Shown here: positions 8,640 through 17,855 of the stretch, piece by piece
Layout: each line of letters opens with the position of its first letter
Position numbering within the stretch: the stretch's first letter is position 1
Assembly: GCA_902583645.1 (NCBI GenBank)
Contig: CACHWQ010000012.1
Span: forward strand, 1-33,399
Source of the DNA: an uncultured Pelagibacteraceae bacterium
Lineage (GTDB): Bacteria; Pseudomonadota; Alphaproteobacteria; Pelagibacterales; Pelagibacteraceae
Direction: 5' to 3'
DNA: 33,399 nucleotides
Program-made: the position numbers and the translations under genes
Notes under the pieces: model-generated
What the model was told of the DNA's origin: nothing
The model's database searches: none
What the model saw: only the letters and a program-made list of their open reading frames with translations

Positions 8640-9371
8640 ATGAGAATTCTTATAATTATTTTTATATTTTTTTCCTATTATTTCCCAATTAATGCTAATG
8701 AAATATTTAACCTTATTAAAATTCCAAATTTAGAAGTTTTAAACCTAGGTAGTAAAAATAAAATCAAATATTTAAGCTCAAAAAAGAATTTTGCAATCGG
8801 TATTACTAAAAATATTACATGCGATAAAGCAAGTGAAAACAATCTAAAAAAAAAATATGAAATAATTAAAAAAAATTTAGACATTTATAATTACAAATTT
8901 TTGAATAAAAATAATATTAAATTTGTGGTTTTATGTGAAAATTTATTTATATCAGGTATTGGCACTGCGGGTATACCAGATAAACAAAAAAGAACTTTAA
9001 TATTAGATATAAATTTTAATCCAAAATATTTTGAAAGAGTAATACACCATGAAGTTTTTCACATGATATATGACAGTAACCCAAATTTATTTGACGAAAA
9101 TGTATGGAGAGATTTCAATGATAAATCGTTTCAGTATGCAGGATGTTCTATATGTTCTGATAGTATTGGTTTAGATGAATATAAAGAAACTGATGGATTT
9201 ATTACTGAATATTCAAAAACAATTCCCTCTGAAGATATGGCTGAAATATATAGTTTTATTATCAAAAAAGAAAATATTTTAACAAAGCTTTCTGAAGAGG
9301 ATGAAAAACTAAAAAAAAAAATAAATTTTATTAAAAATTCTATAAATAAAATAGATAGTCAAATATTTTAA
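8640..9371 (+). CDS. Exported putative zinc metallopeptidase (HEVFH motif)
   Basis: A 243-residue protein that I do not recognise as a named family. The first 20 residues form a clear Sec signal peptide (hydrophobic run ending INANE). A zinc-binding HExxH motif is present (His137, Glu138, His141 in HHEVFHM), and about 57-61 residues later SEDMAEIYSF offers Glu198 or Glu202 as the third ligand, as in gluzincin-type peptidases. Four cysteines (61, 99, 169, 172), the last pair in AGCSICSD, could form disulfides or bind metal. The C-terminal 35 residues are Lys-rich and helical. The next gene begins directly after the stop (TAAATG), so both are translated from one message. Periplasmic peptidase activity is inferred from the motif only. 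Confidence 0.72.
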   Translation: MRILIIIFIFFSYYFPINANEIFNLIKIPNLEVLNLGSKNKIKYLSSKKNFAIGITKNITCDKASENNLKKKYEIIKKNLDIYNYKFLNKNNIKFVVLCENLFISGIGTAGIPDKQKRTLILDINFNPKYFERVIHHEVFHMIYDSNPNLFDENVWRDFNDKSFQYAGCSICSDSIGLDEYKETDGFITEYSKTIPSEDMAEIYSFIIKKENILTKLSEEDEKLKKKINFIKNSINKIDSQIF

Positions 9372-10016
9372 ATGATTAAAAAAATCAAAGCATCAAGATC
9401 GGAAAAAATATTATTATTATTTTTAATTTTACTAGGTATTTTTTCTTTTGGTTTTTTTTATAGTATAAAAAATAAATGTTTATTTGTTGATGATGTAAAT
9501 TTAGAAAACCAAAATTTTATCGATAAAGAAAATATTATTTTGATGGAAGTGGAATGTGGTTTAGTCGTTATTAGATTAATTCCCGAAACTTCACCGAATT
9601 CAGTAAAAAGATTTAAATTATTAACTGAAAAAGGTTTATATAATAATTCAGCTTTTTATAAAGTTATAGATAACACATTAATTCAAGCAGGAGATATTGA
9701 GTACGGAAATATTGAAAATATAGATTATGTAAAGGTTGGTAGTGGAAAATCGAGCTTAGGAAATTTAAAATCTGAAATAGACGAAGATTTTAAATTTACT
9801 GAAGGCTCTGTTGCTATGGCTCGAGGTGATGATTTTGATACCGAGGACAGTGAATTTTTTATTATATTAAAAGATATACCAATTTATAATGGCGAATATA
9901 CTCCAATAGGTAAAGTAATTCTTGGCTTAGATGCCCTTAAAAAAATAAAAAAAGGAAACAAATCAAACTATGTTTTAAGACCTGATTACATTAAATCACT
10001 AAAATTAATTGATTAA
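9372..10016 (+). CDS. Membrane-anchored cyclophilin-type peptidyl-prolyl isomerase
   Basis: A 214-residue protein with one N-terminal TM helix (about 14-33) that should place the rest in the periplasm, then a cyclophilin domain (about 55-205). Recognisable elements are ETSPNSVKRFKLL, FYKVIDNTLIQAGD (usually FHRVIPGFMIQGGD), GSVAMAR, DSEFFI and YTPIGKVILGLDALKKI. The catalytic Arg of the FHR motif is Lys here, as in several divergent bacterial cyclophilins, so isomerase activity may be weak and a chaperone-like role is possible. It abuts the exported HExxH gene upstream without a gap, and its last 12 bases overlap the end of the convergent acyl-CoA dehydrogenase/hydratase gene. Confidence 0.82.
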   Translation: MIKKIKASRSEKILLLFLILLGIFSFGFFYSIKNKCLFVDDVNLENQNFIDKENIILMEVECGLVVIRLIPETSPNSVKRFKLLTEKGLYNNSAFYKVIDNTLIQAGDIEYGNIENIDYVKVGSGKSSLGNLKSEIDEDFKFTEGSVAMARGDDFDTEDSEFFIILKDIPIYNGEYTPIGKVILGLDALKKIKKGNKSNYVLRPDYIKSLKLID

Positions 10017-12227
10017 TGGTTTTCCAGTTGCAAGTGTGTGCTTTATTCTTTGTTGTGTTTTTTCAGTTTGAATAAGTCTCATAAAAGCTTCGAGCTCTAG
10101 ATTATAAAGATCATCTTCACTAAGCAGTTTATCTGTTGTTGTATCTCCACCGCTTAGAACATTTGCTAATTCTTCACCAACTTTTAAGCCGTGATCTAAA
10201 ATAATTTTATCGTTATAAAGTTTTTCCAATAATTTTATCATTTTATCTTTCAGGGGTTTGCCTGAAAGTTTAAACGTACATTCTTTTGGTGGTTGGAAAT
10301 TTTTATTCTCCTCTAATAATTTTTTTGCTTCTTCAAAAAGACTGTTTCTATTCATAACTTTTATATCCTCAGGCCTTAAGAATTTTAAAGGCAAAGCCTC
10401 TACAGTTGAAGTTGCTGTTTTAGCATAACCAATAATATTAAAAACTTGAAGAGGGGCATAATCTGGATCTTTCTTTGCCTCATCTGTTTGCGACCATCTC
10501 CATAAAACTTCCTTACATCCGCCGCCTGCTGGTACTACTCCAACTCCAGTTTCAACTAGTCCCATTACTATATTTGTATGTGAAACTACAAAATTAGATT
10601 GAATTGCTACTTCCTCTCCTCCACCTAAAACTAAACCAGATGGAGCAGATATTACTGGATATTTGGAATATTTTAAATGCTTACAAGTTTGCTGAAAATA
10701 TTTAATAAACTTTTCTATAGATTTAAAGTCTCCTTTTTCAACAAATTCCATTGTGTATTTTAAATTAACTCCTGCTGAAAATTGCATACTCTCATTAATT
10801 ATAATTAAAGGTTTATCGGTAGCGTTTTTTAATGCATCCATTGAGTCATAATCTAAAGCACAAGCTTTAGTAGTAAATTCAACAATATTGAAATCCTTAA
10901 ATCTAAATATATCAGCCGATTTATTTTTATCGATTTTAATCGCTTTTGGTTTGATTTTACCCAGAGTTTCAATATCTGTATAAAGTTGTCTCTGACCATA
11001 AAAATTTTCATCCTTTGTTTTCGATAAATTTTCTAAGAAAGAATTTCCTTTAATATCTCCTTCCCTATCAAAAAAGTTTTTAACCCCAATTGATTTTAAC
11101 ATTTCAAAAGGTCCCATTGACCAATTAAATCCAAGTCTCATAGCTTCATCAATATCATTAAATTTGTCTGTAATACCAGGGACTAAGGAGGACGAATATT
11201 TTATAATTTGTGATATTACTGACCAAGCATATTCACCAAATTTGTCTTTCCTGTTTATTAACAAATTTAAATCTACTTTTTCTATTCCTAATTCAATTTT
11301 TTTGGAAGTTGAGTATTCTCCTGTTTGTAAGTTTATCGCTTCTAATATTTTTTTATTTTCTTGTTTGTTCATTCGATAGAAACCACCTTTACCTTTTCTA
11401 CCAGTGTATCCATCTTTAATTAGTTTTGTAATTAATGGAATTTCTTTTGCAACTTTCTGAAATGGATCATTTTTAGGTAATTCTTTTATAAAACTTTTTA
11501 AAACATCTGACATTAAATCAATACCTATTAAATCATACAATCCAAATACACCTGTTTTGGGAATTCCCATTGGTCTACCGAAAATTGCATCTGCTTCCTC
11601 AATAGACAAATTCATTTTAAATGCTTCTGTCATTGCTACTTGCATAGCAAATACACCAATTCTATTTCCTAAAAATCCAGGTGTATCGTTACAAATTATA
11701 GCTCCTTTACCAAGCTCGTGTTCGCAAAATTTTTTAAGATAATTTATTTTTTCTAAATCTGAACTTTTGCTTTTAACAATTTCTAAGAGACCCATGTATC
11801 TTACAGGATTAAAAAAATGCGTAATACAAAAGTCTTTTTTATCATCTTCAGATAACTTTTCAGATAAAACGCTAATAGGTATAGAGGATGTATTTGAGGA
11901 TACGATGGTGTTTTTTTTTCTTGTATCAAATATTTTTTTATAAATATTGTGTTTAATATCAATTCTTTCTACAACAGCCTCGACAATCCAGTCTGCATCG
12001 GCCACTTCTTTAAAATCATCATTAATATTTCCAACATTGATTCCATCAATTCTTGCTTTATCAATTAGCAGAGGTGGTCTTGATTTTTGAATTCTTTCTT
12101 TTGCTTTTTGACTGATTTCTGTAGTCAGATCTAATAAGGTAACAGGAACATTGGCATTACAAAGATGTGCAGCGATACCACTTCCCATCGTTCCAGAGCC
12201 AATAACGACAACTTTATTTATTTTCAT
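10005..12227 (-). CDS. 3-hydroxyacyl-CoA dehydrogenase / enoyl-CoA hydratase, FadN-type domain order
   Basis: A 740-residue bifunctional beta-oxidation enzyme. The dehydrogenase is N-terminal: the NAD-binding GSGTMGSG (about 10-17), THFFNPV and NDTPGFLGNRIG motifs, then the 3HCDH C-terminal domain with GYTGRKGKGGFY. The enoyl-CoA hydratase (crotonase) domain is C-terminal: SAGVNLK, then GLVLGGGEEV near residue 534 and VETGVGVVPAGGG near 560, which keep both catalytic Glu positions. This order is the reverse of E. coli FadB and matches Bacillus FadN-type proteins. It carries out hydration and NAD-dependent oxidation of enoyl-CoA; the thiolase partner may be the one at 24210-25334. It stands alone on this strand, 50 bases downstream of the ABC ATPase stop. 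Confidence 0.92.
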   Translation of the reverse strand: MKINKVVVIGSGTMGSGIAAHLCNANVPVTLLDLTTEISQKAKERIQKSRPPLLIDKARIDGINVGNINDDFKEVADADWIVEAVVERIDIKHNIYKKIFDTRKKNTIVSSNTSSIPISVLSEKLSEDDKKDFCITHFFNPVRYMGLLEIVKSKSSDLEKINYLKKFCEHELGKGAIICNDTPGFLGNRIGVFAMQVAMTEAFKMNLSIEEADAIFGRPMGIPKTGVFGLYDLIGIDLMSDVLKSFIKELPKNDPFQKVAKEIPLITKLIKDGYTGRKGKGGFYRMNKQENKKILEAINLQTGEYSTSKKIELGIEKVDLNLLINRKDKFGEYAWSVISQIIKYSSSLVPGITDKFNDIDEAMRLGFNWSMGPFEMLKSIGVKNFFDREGDIKGNSFLENLSKTKDENFYGQRQLYTDIETLGKIKPKAIKIDKNKSADIFRFKDFNIVEFTTKACALDYDSMDALKNATDKPLIIINESMQFSAGVNLKYTMEFVEKGDFKSIEKFIKYFQQTCKHLKYSKYPVISAPSGLVLGGGEEVAIQSNFVVSHTNIVMGLVETGVGVVPAGGGCKEVLWRWSQTDEAKKDPDYAPLQVFNIIGYAKTATSTVEALPLKFLRPEDIKVMNRNSLFEEAKKLLEENKNFQPPKECTFKLSGKPLKDKMIKLLEKLYNDKIILDHGLKVGEELANVLSGGDTTTDKLLSEDDLYNLELEAFMRLIQTEKTQQRIKHTLATGKPLIN

Positions 12228-12277
12228 GTGTCAATTTTATATTAAATTTAATTGTTTCATGAAATAAAAAAATTGTA

Positions 12278-14311
12278 TCAATTTGAAATTTGCTGATTTT
12301 TTAAATCATTAATTTTTATATGGCACCGAATTGCATTTCCATTTTCATCAATTTGCCATGGTGGAACATCTGTTTTACAAATTTGACCTAATAATCTGGG
12401 ACATCTTCCTTGAAATGAACATCCTTTTTCGGGTGGTTTTTCTTCTACAATATCTTCTGCAACTAGCTTTGGTTTGATATCTGGGTCTGGCTCTAACACT
12501 GCTCCTAGAAGGACCTCGGTGTAAGGGTGAGACGGAAATTTATATACACTTTCAGATGGACCAATTTCGCATAATCTTCCCTGATACAAAACTGCAACCC
12601 TATCACTTATTGCTTTTACAACTGCAAGATCATGTGAAACAAAAATATATGTAGTGCCAAAATCCTCTTTCAATTCCTGAAGTAAATTCAAAACTGCTGC
12701 TTGAACAGAAACATCAAGCGCCGAGGTTACCTCATCACATAGAATTATATCCGGCTTTGCAGCAAAAGCTCGTGCTACTGCTACTCTTTGCTTTTCACCT
12801 CCTGACAATTGTCGTGGATACCTTGTAAGATAAAATTCGCCTAATCTTACTTTTTTTAAAACTTCTATAATTTTTTGTTTAAGTTCATTTCCACTTAGAC
12901 CAAAATATAATTTAAGGGGTTGTGATACAATTTCCTCAACTGTGTGATTGGGATTTAATGACTCATCAGGATTTTGAAAAATTAATTGTATTGCTCTTAG
13001 GTAATTTGCCTCTCTTTTTTTTAAATCACTTGATAAAATTTTATTTTTATCAAATTTAATTATCCCATCTTTTGCTTTTATAAGTCCTGCGATAGATTTA
13101 AGAATTGTTGACTTTCCACTCCCAGACTCACCTACAAGTGCCAGTGTTTCTCCTTTATCAATTTTTATATTTATGTCTTTAACTGTTGGATTTGTGTCAT
13201 CAATTTTATTTAGTAATTGTTCGATGAATTTTTGTTTTGCATAACTAATTGAAACAGACGATATATCTAAAATTTCATTTTTTGTTAATTTTCTTAAGAC
13301 ATTTTTTGAAGATTTTTTATCCTTATCCTTTTTTTTATGAAGTTCTTTGTGGTTAAAACATCTAACACTTGTATTGAACTCATTAACAAATTCTAACTCT
13401 GGCGATTTTATTTTGCATTTATCTTCAGCAAACTCACATCTATCGTAAAAACTACATCCCTCTTTTATTGTTCCAGGTTGTGGCTGACTACCTGACATTG
13501 AATTGGGAAGCCCAGATAAAGTTAATTTTGGTATAGATTTTAATAATCCATAAGTATAAGGATGAATTGGATTTTTAAGTATAGTCCTTACTGGTCCATC
13601 AAGAACAATTTCACCAGAATACATTACAATTACTCTATCGCTTACCTGCGCTATTGCTCCTAAATCATGACTTACATATACCATTGATGTGCCTGTATCT
13701 TTTGCGATAAAGTTTAATAGCTCTAATACGTGAGCCTGAGTTGTAACATCAAGCCCAGTAGTTGGCTCATCCAATAATAAAAGATCCGGGCTCCCTGCTA
13801 AAGCCATTGCAACTGCAACTCTTTGTTGTTGACCTCCAGAAAGTTCATGAGGATATCTTTTTGCAATTGTCTCTGGAGAAGGCAACCTAACTTTATTTAA
13901 TAACTCTGAAATTTTTACATCTCTATCTTCCTTTTGAAAATTTGTATGTAATCTTAATGCTTCGTCGATTTGGTAACCAATTTTTAAATTTGGTGTTAAA
14001 GACTGCCCAGCATTCTGAGGTATCATTGCTATTTTTCTTCCTCGTATATTTTCCAATTCTCTGTTTTTCATTTTTAAAATATCATTAGACTGATAAATAC
14101 ATTCTCCAGAGATTGTGTATAAACCATGCTTAACATATCCCATCATTGCTAATGCGAGTGTGCTTTTTCCTGAACCAGATTCCCCTACTATACCAACTGT
14201 TTCACCTTTATTAATTATTGTACTGATATTTTTTAAAATTGAAATTTGTTCCCCTTTTTGACTAGTGAAACCAATAGATAAATTTTTTATTTCTTGTACA
14301 ACTTGTTGCAT
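12278..14311 (-). CDS. Dpp/Opp-type ABC transporter fused double ATPase
   Basis: About 677 residues with two complete ABC ATPase modules, equivalent to DppD and DppF in one chain, as in YejF or GsiA. Each half has a Walker A (GESGSGKST, about 43-51 and 392-400), a signature (ELSGGQQQR; QLSGGEKQR), a Walker B (LLLLDEP; IILCDE) and an oligopeptide-transporter C-terminal region with a Cys cluster (GCSFYDRCEFAEDKC; GCSFQGRCPRLLGQIC). I prefer the ATG at 14311, one base after the permease stop, over an in-frame TTG at 14341 that would overlap the permease by 29 bases. It energises import by the two permeases encoded just upstream. Confidence 0.93.
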   Translation of the reverse strand: MQQVVQEIKNLSIGFTSQKGEQISILKNISTIINKGETVGIVGESGSGKSTLALAMMGYVKHGLYTISGECIYQSNDILKMKNRELENIRGRKIAMIPQNAGQSLTPNLKIGYQIDEALRLHTNFQKEDRDVKISELLNKVRLPSPETIAKRYPHELSGGQQQRVAVAMALAGSPDLLLLDEPTTGLDVTTQAHVLELLNFIAKDTGTSMVYVSHDLGAIAQVSDRVIVMYSGEIVLDGPVRTILKNPIHPYTYGLLKSIPKLTLSGLPNSMSGSQPQPGTIKEGCSFYDRCEFAEDKCKIKSPELEFVNEFNTSVRCFNHKELHKKKDKDKKSSKNVLRKLTKNEILDISSVSISYAKQKFIEQLLNKIDDTNPTVKDINIKIDKGETLALVGESGSGKSTILKSIAGLIKAKDGIIKFDKNKILSSDLKKREANYLRAIQLIFQNPDESLNPNHTVEEIVSQPLKLYFGLSGNELKQKIIEVLKKVRLGEFYLTRYPRQLSGGEKQRVAVARAFAAKPDIILCDEVTSALDVSVQAAVLNLLQELKEDFGTTYIFVSHDLAVVKAISDRVAVLYQGRLCEIGPSESVYKFPSHPYTEVLLGAVLEPDPDIKPKLVAEDIVEEKPPEKGCSFQGRCPRLLGQICKTDVPPWQIDENGNAIRCHIKINDLKNQQISN

Positions 14312-14312
14312 A

Positions 14313-15203
14313 TTAAACTGGTGCTTTGGTTGATCTATCAATACCTAATGCTTTTGCAAAAGCATCTGCGGTTAGATTTATACCTATTATAAGTGAACTT
14401 AATCCAAATATCGGTGCAAGTACTGCCCAATACGCAAAAGACATCAAACCTCTTGCATTGGATATCATCAATCCCCAATCTGGAGTTGGAGGGCTCACAC
14501 CAAAACCTAGGAAAGATAATGAACTAAAACCAAGTAACATCCATGACCATCTCATTGCACCCTCAACCATAATTGCATCTCTTACATTGGGTAATATTTC
14601 ATTCCAAATAATTGAAAAATTACCATGACCTCTGGCTCTTGCTGAAACAATAAAGTCTTTTGCTATTACATCATGTGTTGCTGCTCTTGCTACTCTTACA
14701 ATTCCTTTTCCATAAAAAAAACCTAAAGCTGGTATCAAAACAATTGTTGATGTACCTAAAAGTGAAACTATTAAAAGCATCGCGAGTATCCAGGGAATAG
14801 AAAGAAAAGCATCAATTATTCTCATCACTACGTCATCTATCTTTCCACCGACCAATCCACAAAAAATTCCTAGCGCACCTCCCCATAACAAAGCAATTAA
14901 AGAACCAAAAAAAGTTACTGTCAGTGCAGTTCTGCCTCCAAGTATAGTTCTTGTAAAAACATCTCTTCCAAGACTATCTGTACCAAACCAATACTCAGAA
15001 GAAGGTGCTTGTAACATTAAAGATGGATCAATGGCCTTATAATCATGAGGCGCATATAGAGGACTTGTGATGGCTAGTGAGACATGAAAAACTAGAATTA
15101 TTAAACCAATTAATCCAGACGGCCTTGAAGCCATGGTTGAAATAATTTCCACTATTTTAGAAAATGTGCTTTTAGGCTTTTCTTTTTTAATAACTAAAGT
15201 CAT
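14313..15203 (-). CDS. Dpp/Opp-type ABC transporter permease (DppC-like)
   Basis: A 296-residue inner-membrane subunit. It has an OppC-type N-terminal segment with one TM helix (about 31-52), then HDYKAIDPSLMLQAPSS with GTDSLGRDVFTR, the usual start of the DppC core. The five-helix permease core follows, with the EAA-like coupling loop ARARGHGNFSIIWNEILPN. Length and topology are normal for the family. Its start overlaps the DppB-like stop by four bases (ATGA), and its stop is one base before the preferred ATPase start, so all three membrane-complex subunits are translationally coupled. Confidence 0.93.
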   Translation of the reverse strand: MTLVIKKEKPKSTFSKIVEIISTMASRPSGLIGLIILVFHVSLAITSPLYAPHDYKAIDPSLMLQAPSSEYWFGTDSLGRDVFTRTILGGRTALTVTFFGSLIALLWGGALGIFCGLVGGKIDDVVMRIIDAFLSIPWILAMLLIVSLLGTSTIVLIPALGFFYGKGIVRVARAATHDVIAKDFIVSARARGHGNFSIIWNEILPNVRDAIMVEGAMRWSWMLLGFSSLSFLGFGVSPPTPDWGLMISNARGLMSFAYWAVLAPIFGLSSLIIGINLTADAFAKALGIDRSTKAPV

Positions 15204-16156
15204 TTTTTAATTTGTAAGGATTTTAATCTTGGATTTAACATTAAAGTCAATAAATCTGCGATGAGATTTATTATTACGTAAATTGAAGCTAAAATAATTG
15301 CTAAAGCCTGAACAACAGGTAAATCTCTATTTGAAATAGACTCAATTACCAACCTACCTAATCCAGGGTAATTAAATACAACTTCTGTAACAACCACCCC
15401 ACCTAATAACCACGCTATGGTAAGCGCAACTACATTTATTGCAGGCAATAAAGCATTAGGCAAAACATGTTTAAATACCATTTTCCAGTAAGGAACACCC
15501 TTTAGAATTGCCATTTGAACATAGTCTGATGCCATAACTTGAATAACACTTGATCTGACCATTCTTGCCATGTGAGCAGTCATAATCATTGATATTGCTA
15601 CAACTGGCAGAATTATATTTGGTAAAAGTTCAGATATGGACGCTCCTGTTGGAACAATTACTATTCCTGGAAGCCATTCTAGCCAAATTGCAACAATTAA
15701 TATTAATAAAGTAGCACTGATGAATTCTGGAATTGTCATAGAAAAAATAGTGAATGTTGAAATTATAATATCTGGCATTTTATCTCTCCATAATGCAGTA
15801 ATTATTCCTAAAAGTAAGGCAATGGGAATTCCAATCAAAATAGATGCAGAAGCAAGTACTAAAGAATTTTTTACTCTAGGGCCAAGGACATCATTGATTT
15901 TCATTTCACCACTTAACGAATAACCAAAATCGCCTTGTATAACACCTATAGCCCAACTAATATATCTCTCATAAGCAGGTATATCTAATCCCAGCCTTTT
16001 GTAGCATGCCTCAAGTGCAGCACCATATGCTTCCCGCTCTAGATAAGTTGTACAAGCATCACCTGGTAAAACTTCAACCCCAACAAAAGTGATTAATGAA
16101 ACAATAAATAAAGTTATAAAACCAAGAAGAATTCTTTTTAAAACTAAAATTAACAT
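15200..16156 (-). CDS. Dpp/Opp-type ABC transporter permease (DppB-like)
   Basis: A 318-residue inner-membrane subunit with an N-terminal TM helix (about 9-29), a periplasmic loop holding PGDACTTYLEREAYG, and the BPD permease core with about five further helices. The coupling loop is visible as AILKGVPYWKMVFKHVLPNALLP, and the C-terminus carries VVVTEVVFNYPGLGRL, a hallmark of DppB/OppB. It pairs with the DppC-like subunit (4-base overlap). Upstream, 92 bases separate it from the binding-protein gene, and that spacer holds a strong hairpin. No Shine-Dalgarno is evident before its ATG. Confidence 0.93.
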   Translation of the reverse strand: MLILVLKRILLGFITLFIVSLITFVGVEVLPGDACTTYLEREAYGAALEACYKRLGLDIPAYERYISWAIGVIQGDFGYSLSGEMKINDVLGPRVKNSLVLASASILIGIPIALLLGIITALWRDKMPDIIISTFTIFSMTIPEFISATLLILIVAIWLEWLPGIVIVPTGASISELLPNIILPVVAISMIMTAHMARMVRSSVIQVMASDYVQMAILKGVPYWKMVFKHVLPNALLPAINVVALTIAWLLGGVVVTEVVFNYPGLGRLVIESISNRDLPVVQALAIILASIYVIINLIADLLTLMLNPRLKSLQIKK

Positions 16157-16208
16157 AATAAAAATATAAGTATTGTATTAGATAATATTTATATTAAATG
16201 AATAGAGC

Positions 16209-16236
16209 TTTACAGGCCTAATTAAAGGCCTGTAAA
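16209..16236. promoter_or_regulatory. Perfect 11-bp hairpin between binding-protein and permease genes
   Basis: The arms TTTACAGGCCT (16209-16219) and AGGCCTGTAAA (16226-16236) are perfect inverted repeats around a six-base loop (AATTAA). The GC-rich core stands out in this AT-rich DNA. It lies 12 bases after the stop of the minus-strand binding-protein gene. On the minus strand no uninterrupted T-run follows the stem, so a role in stabilising the upstream message or partly stopping polymerase is more likely than a classical terminator. Confidence 0.7.
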
Positions 16237-16248
16237 AAAATTATTTTA

Positions 16249-17739
16249 TTAGTCTGCTACTTTTAGCTTATGCCAACGAACAGAAAAAACCTCTACATCA
16301 TCTAAATTTTTAACTCTAGATGAAGTTATAACAAGTTTCGATACATGATAAGGAATCATTGTACCAGACTCTTCCCATAAAGTTTTTTGAGCATTTTGGT
16401 AAGCTTTTTTTCTTTTGCCAAAGTTTAACTCTCCTCTTGCATCAGATAGATTTTTATCAAATGCTGCATTTTTGAAGAATGATTCATTCCATTTTGCACC
16501 ACTATGATACGCTTCATGAAGAATACTATCTGCTGGTCTTTCATTCCAACGAGTCATTGCAACTGGCTTTTTCATCCAAGTTTCTTTCCAATAGCTTTTT
16601 GAAGGTGTCATTTTAACTTCAGCTTTAATACCAGCTTTAGCTAATTGTTGTTGTAGCACTTCACCAATTGTTGGCCAAGTAGGTTCTTTGGTTGAAACAT
16701 GAATTACCATGTCAAATCCGTCTGGGTATCCAGCTTCATTAAGAAGTTTTTTCGCTTTCTTAATGTCTTGAGGACACTTCATTTTCAAACGATACTGATC
16801 TGATGGTGCAACTGGTGTATCGCAAGATACCGTTGCAGCTCCACCCATTACTAAATCAACAAGTTCTTGTCTATCAACTGCAAGTCTAACCGCTTTTCTT
16901 ACTTTTGGATCATCAAAAGGTGCAGTATCTGTTCTCATCACCATACCTCTCCAATTTCCTGTTGGTACTACAGAAACTTTAAACTTTTTATTACCATCAA
17001 AAATTTTCTTTTGGCTGAACGGAACATATCTGTTCATATCAATTTGACCAGTTAACAAAGCTTGTACTCTTGCTTCACCATCAGGTATTGCGATAACATG
17101 TACTTCCGCGACTCCTGGCGCCCCTTCCCAATAATCTGCATTTGCTTTAAGCACAGTTGTTCCCTCAGGATCAAACGTTGCTACCTTAAAAGGTCCAGTT
17201 CCAATACCAGTTTGACCAATAGTATCTCCAGAACCCGAAGGTATCATTCTTAATCTATAATCAGTTAATAATAATGGAAAGTCTGCAAATGAAGTATTTA
17301 ATTTCATTTTTACAGTATGCGAATCTACTACTTCAATATCTGTAACAGAGCTCATACTTTTCTTCGCAGGTGATCCAATATCTGGATCTTTAACACGCAT
17401 TAATGAATATTTAACATCTTCAGCATCAAAGTCTGAACCATCATGAAATTTTATTCCTTTACGAAGATTAAAAGTCCACTCGTTCGCTTCTGCATTTGCT
17501 GACCATTTTGTTGCTAATGATGCTGTTACTTTGCCTTTTAAATTTTTTCTTACTAAACGGTTTTGAGTCATTATAACAACTTGAAATAAACGACCTTTAG
17601 TAATTGCATCAAGGTTTGTATCTTTTCCAAAACCAAGATCATGCGATAATTTAAAAACACCGCTTGATGCGTTCGCTAATGGAAAAGACAACATTAAAGA
17701 TATCAATGAAAATGATATCACTTTATATATTTGTTTCAT
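16249..17739 (-). CDS. Periplasmic substrate-binding protein, peptide/nickel family 5 (DppA/OppA-like)
   Basis: A 496-residue SBP_bac_5 protein. A Sec signal peptide (1-25, ending LANA) precedes the mature protein, consistent with a periplasmic location. Family features include LATKWSANAEANEWTFNLRK followed by GIKFHDGSDFDAEDV, then GTGPFKVATFDPEG and DDPKVRKAVRLAVDRQELV. It captures a peptide or similar ligand for the DppB/DppC/fused-ATPase importer encoded downstream on the same strand. A purine-rich GAGGGG lies upstream of the ATG at a usable distance. Cysteines in SCDTPVAP and MKCPQDI could form a disulfide. The ligand cannot be named: this family also binds opines, glutathione, nickel chelates and sugars. 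Confidence 0.93.
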   Translation of the reverse strand: MKQIYKVISFSLISLMLSFPLANASSGVFKLSHDLGFGKDTNLDAITKGRLFQVVIMTQNRLVRKNLKGKVTASLATKWSANAEANEWTFNLRKGIKFHDGSDFDAEDVKYSLMRVKDPDIGSPAKKSMSSVTDIEVVDSHTVKMKLNTSFADFPLLLTDYRLRMIPSGSGDTIGQTGIGTGPFKVATFDPEGTTVLKANADYWEGAPGVAEVHVIAIPDGEARVQALLTGQIDMNRYVPFSQKKIFDGNKKFKVSVVPTGNWRGMVMRTDTAPFDDPKVRKAVRLAVDRQELVDLVMGGAATVSCDTPVAPSDQYRLKMKCPQDIKKAKKLLNEAGYPDGFDMVIHVSTKEPTWPTIGEVLQQQLAKAGIKAEVKMTPSKSYWKETWMKKPVAMTRWNERPADSILHEAYHSGAKWNESFFKNAAFDKNLSDARGELNFGKRKKAYQNAQKTLWEESGTMIPYHVSKLVITSSRVKNLDDVEVFSVRWHKLKVAD

Positions 17740-17779
17740 AAGATTGCCCCTCTTTTTAAAGTATTAAGTTAACAATTCA

Positions 17780-17802
17780 TTTCTTTGATATCAATAAAGA
17801 AA
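17780..17802. promoter_or_regulatory. Dyad in divergent intergenic region (possible operator)
   Basis: The 116-bp gap between the divergent binding-protein gene and GcvT-like gene contains arms TTTCTTT (17780-17786) and AAAGAAA (17796-17802). Nested inside is the perfect 10-base palindrome TTGATATCAA (17785-17794). It could be a binding site for a regulator shared by the two divergent operons. No regulator gene is present in the window, and AT-rich dyads arise easily by chance. Confidence 0.3.
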
Positions 17803-17855
17803 ACTTTATTGTTTTATTGGCATTTGTTGTTTAATAATCATTGTTATTAAATAAT

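Noticed and set aside
12250..12265. Short palindrome TTTCATGAAA near the FadN-type start
   Set aside because: Ten bases and AT-rich; too short and common at this composition to call an operator.
14311..14341. TTG start at 14341 for the fused ABC ATPase
   Set aside because: It would overlap the permease by 29 bases; the ATG at 14311, one base after the permease stop, fits the ATPase N-terminus better.
15636..15923. 95-codon plus-strand reading frame inside the DppB-like gene
   Set aside because: It is a shadow of the permease with no start context or recognisable protein features.
17740..17855. Possible glycine riboswitch before the GcvT-like gene
   Set aside because: No conserved glycine-aptamer core or tandem-aptamer layout is visible in the 116 bases; only an AT-rich dyad is present.
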